A DNA stretch of 64,000 nucleotides, taken from assembly GCA_019054805.1 (NCBI GenBank), contig JAHQIY010000028.1, forward strand, positions 496,001 through 560,000, read 5' to 3'. Under the pieces are notes generated by a model, which worked only from the letters and a program-made list of their open reading frames with translations, did not search any database and was not told where the DNA came from. Origin of the DNA: Brachionus manjavacas. Taxonomy: Eukaryota > Rotifera > Eurotatoria > Ploima > Brachionidae. How positions within the stretch are numbered: the stretch's first letter is position 1; each line of letters starts with the position of its first letter. Below, piece after piece: positions 45,906 through 57,700 of this stretch. Position numbers and translations under genes: made by a program.

Positions 45906-46599
45906 TACTGTACCTAAAACAAGACAAATTATCTGTCAAATTTATTTAAAAAAAATAAAAAATTTAAATTTTAAATGAAAAATATTCTTAAAAAAAAAGC
46001 TTTTGATTATTTTTTCAATAATTTCTCATTTAATTTTTCAGCAAATATAAAAACAAAATAACTGATAGTTTTAATTTAGAATAAGAATAATAGAATTTTT
46101 ATTCAATTTTCGACATTATTCAGTTCTAAAGCATATTAGAAAAATGAAAAATTTCTTTGTCCCAAACAAAAATTCTTCACACTCTAATATTAGAATAAAA
46201 ACAAAGATTTTGTTTATTTATCTATAAAAAGAAATTACTTTTATCTAAAACTCAAAAATTAATCTCAAAATATTAGGTTAAATTATCTTTTGTTTTTAAA
46301 CTCTTGTAGCAAAGTAAAATTATCTAGTTTTAAATTTTAATTTATTCAATTAAGCCGGCCATGTTCAAATGGTCATATTTAAAACAGTTTTCCCTTATTT
46401 TTAAATTAATCACTATCTTTTGTAATTATTGACAAAATTTAAATAAAATTTTTTCAAAATTAAATTGTCCAACAATCCTTAAAAAAGTGTCTGCTATATT
46501 TGTTTACTTTACAAAAAAAATTCAAGCTATTTTTCTAAATAAAAAACCAAAATTGGTATTAATTTTTATTAGCATTCGAATATAAATTTATTCGAGTGA
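45906..46599. other. AT-rich spacer
   Basis: No gene, RNA or repeat recognised. Confidence 0.4.
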
Positions 46600-46750
46600 T
46601 TTTTGAGTCAGATGGCCCCTAGCACTTGTACTAATTCATCTAGTTCGTTTATTTTCATTTACGTTTGTCGTTTTGATCAAAAGCCCCGAGCTTTTTTAAG
46701 CGATCAAATCAACAAACGTAAAAAACGAAATTTCATCAAGTGCTGCTATC
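46600..46750. repeat. Imperfect palindrome upstream of the PDZ gene
   Basis: AGCACTTG ... TTTACGTTTGTCGTTTTGAT is mirrored by ATCAAATCAACAAACGTAAA ... CAAGTGCT around a short GAGCTT/AAGCC centre. The arms are about 55-60 bases with gaps. It may be a small MITE or a structured transcript. Confidence 0.45.
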
Positions 46751-46899
46751 ATCATTCATCAAAAAAAATATTTTTTCTAATTTTAAATAAATCAAAAATC
46801 AGCTGTATTTATGTCTTTATTTGAGCAAAATTTTTTCCAATTTTTTCCAGCTCTAAAATCATAATTTGGGTTGAAATATTTTTGTCTTTATTTTAGAAA

Positions 46900-47030
46900 A
46901 TTTGCGCCAACTAGCACAGCAACCACGGCGATCAACTGGCCTCCATAAAAACTCTTGACCAAAGTCGGTCTGGTCACTTGGATCCCTCAGGTTGGAACTC
47001 ACAATTCAAAATTTTCCCCGAGACCCCTAT
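46900..47030. other. Unassigned GC-richer island (possible exon)
   Basis: On the + strand it is bordered by TTTATTTTAG and CCCTCAG/GTTGGA, so it could be a 5' untranslated exon of the PDZ gene. On the reverse strand a 29-codon tail, RPTLVKSFYGGQ LIAVVAVLVGAN FLK, ends in a stop and has a tail-anchor-like hydrophobic run, following an acceptor-like CCAAG. No partner exon was found for the latter. Confidence 0.3.
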
Positions 47031-47598
47031 AGGAGACCAATTTTCATTAGCTCATCTCTAAACTCAAAGATAAAGATGCTAGAAAATTTATCATAATTTT
47101 AAATTCTAGTTTTTAATAAAAAAATTTAAAATTAATTAAAAAAAAAATTAAACTAGATTTTGTATCCATTTACAAAGGCTTTAGTGAAAAACTCTTGACT
47201 AAGGTAGAAAAAAAAGCGATGACTCAACCAAAATCGTTTTAGTCTAATCCGAATATTACGAAATAGAAATTTAACATTTTACTTTAAGATGACAAAGAAC
47301 ATTTAGCTAAAAAAACAAGTTTTCGACTATTTACCAAGCTCAAATTAGTTTTTAATTACCATCAACTACCTTTTTCGGCTTGACAATGCTTAAATTATAT
47401 TAGATAACTCTAGTCATTTTATATTTCTCAAACAACACTCTAATCCAACACAAAAAACAAGCTGGCTTTTAACAAATGTCTATTTCCAGACCAAGTCATT
47501 TGGACAAAATCAATTTTCTATCATCTTAATAAACATATTTCCAAAATAAAAATTTTATTTAAATTTTTAAATTTTCTCTTTTAGATTTGAGACCAACT

Positions 47599-48102
47599 AT
47601 GGAAAATAGTTTCACGGTACGCTTGTGCCACATAAAGAACAAAGACCACGACTATGGATTCAACCTGGCTTCGAAAAAATTCGATCTGTGTAAGTACGTG
47701 GGCAGAGTGGAGTTCAACTCGCCGGCCTATGCTGCCGGTTTGAGGCCTGGCGACCGCATCATTGAGATAAATAACAAGAATGTGTCCGATATGAGATATG
47801 AAGATGTGGTCAAGCTTCTGAAAGAGAGTCCTAGAAAAGAGAATAGGGTTTTGGTGAACGAAATTTTGCTCCTGGTTGTGGACAAATTCACAGATGAGCA
47901 TTTTAAAAAGCTAAATTTGAACCTTCGGTTCGATGAGCATAAGCTGCCGATTTATTTCAAATCGAACCAAATGGGAAATTTTAAAAAAAGTGATGACGAA
48001 GAAGAAGAAATCGCCATCAACATTAGTCTTAATAAGCGCTATTCCACCCAGACCAGCAAAATGATAAACTCGCTTGATCAGAGCTATTACACTTTAATTT
48101 AA
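47599..48102 (+). CDS. NHERF-like single PDZ-domain scaffold protein
   Basis: 167 residues from ATG 47599 (ACTATGG) to TAA, preceded by an acceptor at 47584 (TTTCTCTTTTAG). Residues 2-95 form one PDZ domain of NHERF/EBP50 type. It contains SFTVRLCHI, carboxylate loop DYGFNLASKK, RVEFNSPAYAAGLRPGDRII, EINNKNVSDM and LLLVVDKFTDEHFKKLN; the vertebrate proteins share LLVVD..TDE.FKK after the domain. The tail is acidic (DDEEEE) and ends YYTLI, a class I PDZ ligand (T-x-hydrophobic). Vertebrate NHERFs have two or four PDZ domains plus an ERM-binding tail; here I see one PDZ and no ERM-binding helix. Earlier exons could add sequence, since the frame stays open only back to the acceptor. Confidence 0.85.
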   Translation: MENSFTVRLCHIKNKDHDYGFNLASKKFDLCKYVGRVEFNSPAYAAGLRPGDRIIEINNKNVSDMRYEDVVKLLKESPRKENRVLVNEILLLVVDKFTDEHFKKLNLNLRFDEHKLPIYFKSNQMGNFKKSDDEEEEIAINISLNKRYSTQTSKMINSLDQSYYTLI

Positions 48103-49550
48103 AAATGTAAATAATTTTTTTTTCTAAAGAATTTTTAATGTGGGCATAGCTCAGAAAAAATTTAATCAAAAAATAGAATTTTTATATCTGTCAATATTTA
48201 CGCAACTAAGCCAAGAATTTCGGTCACGTACAACTTGAATTTTTCATATTTTTTCAAGGTTTAATTTGAATAAAATTTAAAAAAAAATTCACATTTAAAA
48301 TTAAATCAACACTTTGAAAAATTAGATTGAAAAGAACCAAATGATGCAGAAGATTGAATATTTCAATTTATTGACGACTTATTGAGAGTTGGTCAAGACG
48401 TGGACTTGGAATATTAATAGTTTCTTTTTTTGAGAGAAATTGATTAAGATAAAAAATAATTTTTTTTTTTTTAAGTCTGATTTTGATGTTTCACATTAAT
48501 TTAAAAACTTATTTGATAATATTTAAATATAAAAAATATTCAATTATTTTAAAATCAATATAAAAAAATATTAAAATACTTTAAGTATCAAAAGTTTACC
48601 TTTAAGTAAATTAACTTTTTTTTGCTATTCTTTTGTTGAGTTTTTGATTAAAATCTGATTATTGATCTTTAAAAAAATTCTGTTTAAGCTCTTGCTAATT
48701 TTAAAAATGCTTTTTGGTATTTTAAATGTCGATTTTAAAATTTGTCTTTAAAGTTTTCCAATGAAGATTTTAGAAGAATCAATTAAAGGTCAATTAGAGA
48801 AAAAAATTTTGTTTTTTTTTTAATTAAAATAATAAACATGTTTAACTTAAAAAAAAATAGAAAAATCTAATTTTATAATTTTTATTAAGATTTTAATAAT
48901 TTTAATTTTGAACATTTGATTATGAAATTCATAAAAGTTGTCCTTATAAAAAAATGTTAAGAAATTGAAAAAAATTAAAAAATTTTTAGAAAAAAGTTGA
49001 TGTTCTACTAAAATTTTTTCTTAAAATTTTAATTTTTATTAAAGATTTTTATTTATAATTCCGAAATTATAACCAAACATCGCATATGTTTTTTTTAAAT
49101 AGTCTTTTTAATCAATTTTTTTGTAAAATAATAATTTATCTTATTCATATTTCATTCAATTTAAAAAATAAATACAAATAAATGCTTGCAGTATTCTCTT
49201 AAATTATTTTTTAATTTGAAATAGAAAATATATATGAAACATCGCACTTTTTCAATGTTATTTCAACAGTAGATACATTTTGTAATTGAAAAACCAAAAA
49301 TTAAACCATTTTAAATAGAAATCCATTTTAATTAATATTGAATTTTATTTAAAATATTTTTTAGAGCCATTATCTGATCTGTTTTAATTTTTTTTATTTT
49401 TTCAATTTTATGTTGATTTTAAATTTTTTCTTCGGCTTTTAAAATTAATATTTTTAGACTGTTTATTCCATTTTAAGTTGTTGGATAATTGGACCCAAAC
49501 TCTCTTTTTTTGGCTTTAAAAATTTAACACATTTTTAAGTAAAAAAAATA
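48103..49550. other. AT-rich tract downstream of the PDZ gene
   Basis: No gene seen. About 48720-48860 resembles 52960-53100 (words TAAATGTCGATTTTAAA, GAAGAATCAATTAAAGGTCA), so a dispersed repeat is present in both. Confidence 0.4.
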
Positions 49551-49768
49551 CGTAATTACTCTTTAATTAAACTTTTTATTTGGTAAAAGAGATATTTGTC
49601 TAAAATACATCCGAATAATTTTTTATTCTTAAAATTAAGCCAGATTCGGCAATTTCAAAAATAAAATGATGCACTTTGACTAGAAAAGATGGAAAATAAA
49701 CTTTTAAAAGAGAAATTGGCTTTTGTAAAAGGCTCTTTAGTAATAAACTTACATTTGGTTTATTTAGA

Positions 49769-49957
49769 ATGTTTGAAAAAAGTCCCATCAAAAAACAAGA
49801 GTTTAGCGACAAATCAAAAACTAAGGAAATGCTTGAATGTTTAGAAGAAGATAAAATTGAAGTTCAAAAAATACTGCAACTTGTAGAATTAAAAAAAAAA
49901 GAACTTAATGAAGAAATAAATAAATGGTATAATGGTATAAAAAAGAGCACAAAATGA
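49769..49957 (+). CDS. Small Lys/Glu-rich coiled-coil frame, unknown
   Basis: 62 codons, starting just after an acceptor-like TTTATTTAG, with a heptad-like charged stretch (EMLECLEEDKIEVQKILQLV, ELKKKELNEEIN). The composition looks coding, but it lies within a candidate retroposon: direct repeats at 49551-49620 and 50581-50650 and an (AAAT)n tail near 50125. It may be a last exon of a missing gene or part of an element. Confidence 0.3.
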   Translation: MFEKSPIKKQEFSDKSKTKEMLECLEEDKIEVQKILQLVELKKKELNEEINKWYNGIKKSTK

Positions 49958-50049
49958 ATAATAATTATTGAAATTAAAAAACATTTACATTTGTATTAAA
50001 TATTTTTTTCAATTTTTTTTTCTTTTTGAAAACACTAAAACTTTGTCTT

Positions 50050-50262
50050 ATTTATAAAATTTTATTTTTTCTTTCTTTTTACTTTTTTTCACATCGCCTT
50101 TAAGGCGTTCATTGAAATAAATAAATAAATAAAATAAAATAGAATGCAAAAGAAGGAAGTTTTTTAAATTTATAATTAACAATAATAATAATAAGCTACA
50201 ACAGGGTTTACCGTAGAGCAAGACCCGAAGGCTTCGCTATGGTAGCTAAAACGAGTTTATTA
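50050..50262. mobile_element. Retroposon tail (+) and CR1-like 3' end (-)
   Basis: 50096-50150 reads CGCCTTTAAGGCGTTCATTG followed by an (AAAT)n tail, a retroposon 3' end on the + strand. 50203-50262 is the reverse-strand (ATT)n end shared with the CR1-like copies at 38803, 43770 and 58469, here with GCTACAACAGGGTTTACCG next to it. Confidence 0.5.
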
Positions 50263-50724
50263 ATAATTGTTTTAATTGTTTAGTTTTGTTTTGCAGTTTA
50301 AAAAAAATATCTAATTTCTTTTTAAAGCTTTTTTTTGATTTTGCTGATTCTAGTTTTCCACAACTCTATTCAATATAAAATTTTTCTTTAACTAATTTTT
50401 GTAAATTTTCAATTGTGCTTAAGAAATTAAAGTATAAAAATAAATTTTCTTTTTTTTCATTTTGATTTTAGATTAAACTTTCATAGAAAGAGATAAACAA
50501 AAAAATAAAACCTTTTTAAAAGTTTGAGGTAAGTATTTTCCTTAATTTTTATTTATCTTTTTGAATTTAGTTTGAAAAACCAACTCTTTAATTACACTCT
50601 TTATTTGGTAAGAGAGATATTTTTTAAAATACACCCGAACCTATAATATCTGTTCCTTTAGGGAAAAAAATAAAAAAAAATTCTCTAAATAAATAATTTA
50701 TTTAACTTCTATTTCCTCATTTTG

Positions 50725-51753
50725 TTAAAAATTAAATAATTTTATTTGTCCAGATAGTCTGACGTTTTGATAGTCTGCATGAATGGCTGATATAGCCATT
50801 ATTGTTTTGTGTGCGTTTTTGGCAAAAACAAAGTCAAAGCCGAACCTTGATCGCTTTTGCTTTGTGCTGAAAGTTTTGGCATGCGCCAATGGACATGGAT
50901 GCAGCGAAAAGATTGAACATTGATCGGTCAAGTTTTGAAAAAGTGATTTTCCTCCTTCAAACATAAAAACTATTCCCTCTTGAATTTGATCAATTAAAAT
51001 AATATTTTCTGATCTCATTTGAGCACTTATAAACAAACTTTCGTATTGTTTATTTTCAAGCTTATAGAACTGTAGCTTTGATCCAAAAGCCGAATAAGGC
51101 CTATCACTTTTAATCACAGAAACAAGTTCAAATTGGTCCTGATTTAGAACAAAAATGCGAACAACTCCGGCTCTATTAAGCTCAAAAGATGTGCCATTCT
51201 GAAGTCTGGTGTCCTCTGTAATTGACGAAACTGCCATTACCAAGCTTTTATCCTGAAAAGACATGTCAAAGTCGTATCCAAATTGGGCCCATTCTTTTTC
51301 TCCATTCAAAATCATTACTGGTTTTTGACTCGGATATTGGTAAACATAAACGCGCCCTGCTGACTGAATATCTTGATCGGATATTTGGCAATCGCTGCGG
51401 TAGCATTTTCTTGACTGAGGGGCTCCCACACTCAGATATCCATGCTTGGCTTTTGCCTCGAACCCGAACCATTCATAAGCCATTTTTCCTGTTAAAAACC
51501 AATCTGAATCTGTTATCTCAATTTGGGACTTAAGTTCATATCTATTCAACAAGACAGACACAAATCCACATTGGTCATCACATGTGGCTGCAAATGGTGA
51601 GCTTATAATCAAATCATTTTTGCCATCTAAATTCACATCTCCACTCGTAATTTTCCATCCAAGATTACAATATTTAAATTTATGACAGCTTATGGTAACA
51701 TTTGGTGATTTATAAGATAAGCTCTTGTCGCCAAAATAAATATAAACCCGACC
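50725..51753 (-). CDS. GPLD1: GPLD1 exon 7 (C-terminal propeller)
   Basis: Phase-0 exon after acceptor TTAAACATAG: GRVYIYFGDKSLSYKSPNVT, CNLGWKITSGDVNLDGKNDL, SPFA, WFGFEAKAKHG, CSIFSLHPCPLAHAKTF and SRFGFDFVFAKNAHK. It encodes four or so propeller blades and the paired Cys near the end seen in the vertebrate enzyme. A single 1-kb exon, longer than is usual for this family in vertebrates. Confidence 0.93.
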   Translation of the reverse strand, partial: GRVYIYFGDKSLSYKSPNVTISCHKFKYCNLGWKITSGDVNLDGKNDLIISSPFAATCDDQCGFVSVLLNRYELKSQIEITDSDWFLTGKMAYEWFGFEAKAKHGYLSVGAPQSRKCYRSDCQISDQDIQSAGRVYVYQYPSQKPVMILNGEKEWAQFGYDFDMSFQDKSLVMAVSSITEDTRLQNGTSFELNRAGVVRIFVLNQDQFELVSVIKSDRPYSAFGSKLQFYKLENKQYESLFISAQMRSENIILIDQIQEGIVFMFEGGKSLFQNLTDQCSIFSLHPCPLAHAKTFSTKQKRSRFGFDFVFAKNAHKTIMAISAIHADYQNVRLSGQIKLFNF

Positions 51754-54700
51754 CTATGTTTAAAAAAAATTAAAAATTTTCAAATTAAAATCAGTTAACT
51801 CTATAAAAAATTGTTTTCATATTTATTCAAAACTTCTTTTTTTTCATTTGGACAAAAAGTAATTTTTACTGTAAATTTTTTTAAAAAAATTAAATTGAAA
51901 AGATTGGAACAAGATACAGACATCCGGATAACTTTTTTTTTTCATTTTTTTGAACTTCCCAGTCATCCCTTGATAGCAACCAAAGAAACTTGATAAAAGA
52001 ACAACAAATTTTTTTTAGTCAGATTCTAAAAATTGGAGAAATCCAAATTTATCAAGTCAGCAAAGACCAAAACCGTATTTTAAAAATTTTGAAAAAAAAA
52101 CTTTTTTGACCACGACCTCTCACAGTCTTTATATTTGAGTGCATGGTGCTTTTACTCTAAAGGAAATATCTAAGGTAAAAAAAATATTCATTTAAAATGT
52201 AAATATATTCTGAAAGCGGAGAAGATAATCTACATAACGGTGTGTTGAGTTTATATAAATTTGGCTTTGTTTATGCTTTACCACAAGAAAAATTATCAAA
52301 AAGTGTCATTTTTTAATAAAAAAGAAACTAGTCCTCCAAAACATCATTTTTTTATTTCAGAAACTAGAGAAAGTTCTGTACAAAAGGTTCGACGTAGTTT
52401 TTTTTACCTTTTTTTGCAAAACTAGTATTTAACATTATATTTTATATTAAATTTATACAAATACTAAAAAGTCTTGTAATTTTATTAATTTAGCTTAGTA
52501 TTATAAATTTTTAAATGTTCTTGATATTTTTCATTTGGAATTTATAAACAAGAATATCAATAAATAATTATATCGAAGATTATGGTTTAAATAAAGAAAA
52601 ATAGTAAGCTATGGTTCTTAAGTAAATACTTATTTTAGTGGAAGGTAAAATGAAATATATCAAAAAAATTTTAAAATTTATAGGCAAATTGAAGTTCATG
52701 ATCAAATGTAATTTTCAAATCAAAATTTTTAGTTTTTGATTTAAATAAAAAGGTATTTTTTGTCAATATTTTAATAAAAAATAACTAAACTTTATTAAAA
52801 TTATTTGTTTAATCAATAATTAGATAGAAAATTAAATGAATTTTTATTTGAAGTAAATTGGATACTTAATCAATATTTTGAAATTTTACAATTCAAAATT
52901 TAACTTTGTTTCGCCGTAAATTTAATTGATTTTTAAAGCATTTATTTCAGCCATAATTTGGATACCTAAATGTCGATTTTAAATTTGTATTAAAGTTTTC
53001 AAATGAAGATATTAGAAGAATCAATTAAAGGTCAATTAGAGAAAAAGTATTAATTTTTTTTAAATTAAAATAATAAACATCTTATGTTTAATTTTAAAAA
53101 AATTTGAAGAATCTAATTTTATCAATATTATTAAGAATTTAATCAATTAAATTCGAACAATCCGCTTTTTTCTATGACTTAAAAGGTCATTAATAACAAA
53201 GAAGTTAAATCAAATTAAATTGTGAATCAAATCGGTATTGAAGATTTATGTTTCATTAAAACATCAACAAAAAGTAAATATAATTAAGCAGAGTTGTTCC
53301 TCAAGTCGCTATTTTTCAAGTCTTTCGACCAAAAAATAAAGTCAAGTTTAGACTTGACTTTATTTTTTTTTATGAGTAAAAAGTCAAGTCTTAACTTTTT
53401 TTTTTATCTGTACCGAGCTGGTGCTCTTTCAGAGTTATAAAAAAATAAAAAATAAAAAATGTAAGATAAAAAAAGATAGAAAATATAATAAAAATAAAGT
53501 AAAAAGGATTAAAATAAACGAAATTTAAAAAAAGATATAAAGTTATATAACAAATTGAATTTTAATTTCTAATTTTAACATGTAGTTAGTAGTTAGTTTA
53601 ATAAAAATAAAATCAGACAAAACATCAACTCAAGTTTCTTATTAACTTTTTACTGAAAAAATATATTCAAGTCAAATCGTGACTTGGACTTGACTTGAGA
53701 CTTGATGAACAACTCTGTAATTAAGGTTAATATAAATTGTTGTAACAGTAAATTTCATACTGTAACATATTTCCAAAAATGCTCTGATACACAATGGGGT
53801 CTACCCGGTTTTGTTATCAACTGATTACATATTTTGTTATCAAACTGGTCATCTCCAATTATGTTATCATGTTAATAATATATTATCAAGGAAAAATGTT
53901 ACCAAATATGATAACAAAATAATTTTAATGTTAACAAAATATTTTAAATGATAACAAAAAGTTTACTAAATTTTGAACATTTGAAATAGTAAAATTTGTA
54001 AATTAAAGTAAAGTTTTAAGTGATAAGAGAAATCCAATCCATGTCCTGATTGTGGGAAATATATGGAAGGCCGTCGTGGCTTAAATTGCATATGCCCAGC
54101 ACTCATAGAAAAAAATAGATTAATTTTTACATTTTTATATTTTTTTACGATATTTTTTTTAAAATAATTTTTGTAATGATAGCTAAATTTTTCAAATGAT
54201 AACTAAATTATTTTAAAATGTTATTTTTAAAATTTTTTTGGTTGTTGTAGTTCTCTCAATAACTACAACACCGACTCTATTCAACTTATGTCTATAGTTT
54301 CACAGTGCAATACTATGATCTCATGCGCTTAGCAAGTGATAGTATTTAACACTGTGTAAAATATTAGACATGCGCGATCAGAAAGAAATTTGAAATTATT
54401 ATTGTTTTCTTTTTTCCATTTTTTTCTTTATTATTTGTTCAGGCTAGAAGTGGCCATTTATTAATAAAGTTGTTATTATTATTTAATTTCTTTTATTATT
54501 TGCGTAATAACCGCGAACCACTAGATCCTAACAGATCCGGAAAGAACTATATTTCATAATTTAAGGTTTATAACATGGTAACATTTTTCCTTGATAACAA
54601 AACCGGAGGTGACCAGTTTGATAAGAAAATATGTTAACAGTTGATTACACAACCAAGTAGACCCACAATATGCATGGATTGAATTATCTTTAACCATTTA

Positions 54701-57700
54701 AGATAAATGTATGTGCGATTAAGCATTTGAAATTTTTTCCGAAAAACTTGACTCTTCTCTAAATTTATGTACAATTAATGAAAATTTAAATTTTTATAAC
54801 CCCTGATTAATAAAACTGATATTTAGTGGTCTGAACAGTTACTATTCCTTTCCTTTCCAAAAAAACAGAAAAAATTCTGAAAAACTTTATTTAATTTTTA
54901 GATGATTTTTATATCTCTTATATTTTTTACCGTCAATGTTTTTTGAACGTCATTTTTCGCTTGAAAAGCATTTTCAATACCATTTAGATTTAATTTTTTT
55001 TATATTTCTTTGTATTTTCTAGATATTTTGTTAACTAAATTTCAATAAATTGTCATGGATAGACAATGAGATCAAACTTTTAAAAAACATTTTCCTTCTT
55101 GTACTTTTTGTACTTTTTCATAATTTTAATTTATTTGGCACTGTTCCTTCATTGTCTATACCTCAAAAAAATTTTCCATGGAAATTCGGTTTTTTTTTGA
55201 AAAATTTTTAATGAAATGATAAAAATTATTTCAATCAATAACCCTTATTTCTTTACCTAAACTTCACAACATAATGAATATATTTATTCGTTGAAGTTAC
55301 TGCAAATTCTGTTCTATTTAGGTAAGATTTGTATTTTTTGTTGGTGATGCAAAATCAAATAAAATCAAATAAAGTTTTGTCTTTCTAAATAAATTTGGTA
55401 AATAAATGTATATTTTTTTTCTTGTGTTTCTTGCGTTATTTATGTCATTTAAATAGTAAACTATAGATAATAATTTTTAAGTTAAATAAGTGTTAGGGTC
55501 AACTGATTTTTATCACATTAAAATTAAAATTTACTTCATATTTTATGTTTTGGATGTTGTAAGATGGGGCTGATACTACAATGTCACTAAATCCATCTGA
55601 ATTAATGTCCAAAATAGTAACTGAATGACCGAATCGAGAACTGACCACATCTTTTGGTGGTTTGATGACAAAACTAGCTTTTTCTTCTAAATTTAATTCC
55701 TCAAACGGAATAGATTTATTTGCTGATGTTACAACAAATACAGCTCCATTTTGGTAAGAGTTTAGCTCTGAATAGACTGGAGCTCCGATGACTAGGTCGT
55801 CATTGCCATCATGGTCCAAATCACCAGTAGCCATTGACCATCCCAATTGAGCATTATCATTTCGAACGTAATAAGTCGAATCAGCCTCTTGGGACAAGAA
55901 TTTACCAAGTCTAAATGCGGAATGTTGTTTATATTTTAAAGTTGATCTCAAATAAACTCCTTGCTGAGTTATTTCAGCTTGATAATGTGAAGAATCAAGA
56001 TTGTTGATTCCAAAATGAGGTTCAACTGATTTGTAGAATGGTTTTTTGGCGCTTAATTTTTCCTGTCTTGTTTGATTACAATCAATAAACATAATATTGT
56101 GATCTAATTTACATTTGTCAACTCCATTTTCCAACATGTAAAAAAATTTGGTCCAGGAAATTTGAGTCCACTTAAAATTTTTTATTAATTTTTTAATTTT
56201 TACTTACAATCAGAGAAATTCACTCATGTGTTTTGAAGATTAGACAATCAAAAAGATAGATTTTTTTTTTTAATTTTTATATTGTAATTTAGTTAAAGAA
56301 TAAAAATGTTAAAATAGTCAAGAAAAAATTAAATTAAATTTTTTTTTTGATTGGGAGTGATTCACTCATATCTGAGTTTCTAATCTTCATTAATTAACTA
56401 AAATTTTAGTAGTTTTACGGGTGATTTTTGAAAATTTTTTATTTAAATTAATTTTTATTTGATTTAACTAAAAGTTGATGAGTGATAATTTGGTCAAAAA
56501 ATAGACCATTCAGTAGTAAAAAAATTTAAGATATGATTACTTTCAAATTTTAAAATTTAAAACACTATTTTTACAAATAGAATTATTTCAAATTATTTTT
56601 GAATTAAATAAATTTAGCCAAGAATCTTGATGACCAAATTAATCCTAATACTATTGAATCCTTGATGAAAATACTTAACCAAAAATTTGCATATGGAAGT
56701 TGATGATCAATATAAAATATCATTTCAATTCAGAGAAATAAATCTTTTTAAAGTTCTCTTGATGAAAACTTTCTCGTCTGATGATTTAAGCATCTCAGAT
56801 CGAAGTCACGCTCAATTCATCGACCTATTTATTCAAAGTAAGCAATATTTATCCCTTTATCCTCAATCTAACAATACTTTCCCAAAAATAGAGATTGCTG
56901 AAATTAAAAAAACCTTAAAAATCTTAAAAAATGAATCAGCGCCTGGCCCGGACATGATAAGTTACAAAATGTTAAAAAACCTCCCAGATTCCTTTCTCCG
57001 AAAAATTTTAAAATTTTTTAACTATTGTCTTTTAACAGCGACCTTACCTTTAGAATGGAAAGTCTCAAAAATAACCATGATTCCAAAAAAGAAAGTATCA
57101 AACGACCCATTAAAATATCGTCCAATTAGTGTCACCAGCTGTCTTGGTAAACTCTTAGAGCGAATAGTTCGGAAAAGGCTTTACAAATTCCTTGAAGAAA
57201 ATAACCTGATCTGTGCCGAACAATCTGGTTTTCGTTCTCGAAGACGTACAACAGATAACCTTATTTTCATGACTCAAAAAATCTCTGAATCTCTTAATAG
57301 GAAAAAAAAGGTTTGTTCTCTTTTTTTTGATATCTCCCAAGCTTTTGATAAAACCTGGCATAACGGTATCCTATATAAAATGTCCATGCTTAAAGTTCCT
57401 CTCTATATCCTTGAGTGGGTTAAGCATTTTTTACAAAATAGGAAATTTTTTGTAAGTGTAAATAATTTTTGTACTAATCAGGGTTGTATTTTTGCAGGTG
57501 TTCCTCAGGGTGCTGTTATTAGCCCATTACTCTTTACCCTCTTTATAAACGACATTCCTAAAGTAAATTCAAAAAATAAGAACTATTCTCTTCTTTTTGC
57601 GGATGACCTTGTATCTTTTTTTATCTTTAAAAAATATGGAAATATTCCCAATACAATAAATAATTACCTTAAAAGAATGAAGAATGGCTTATAAAATGGA

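Noticed and set aside
55499-56137. Integrin alpha fragment
   Set aside because: FG-GAP repeats suggested integrin, but the MLENG...C linker, neighbouring catalytic exons and the C-terminal exon identify GPLD1.
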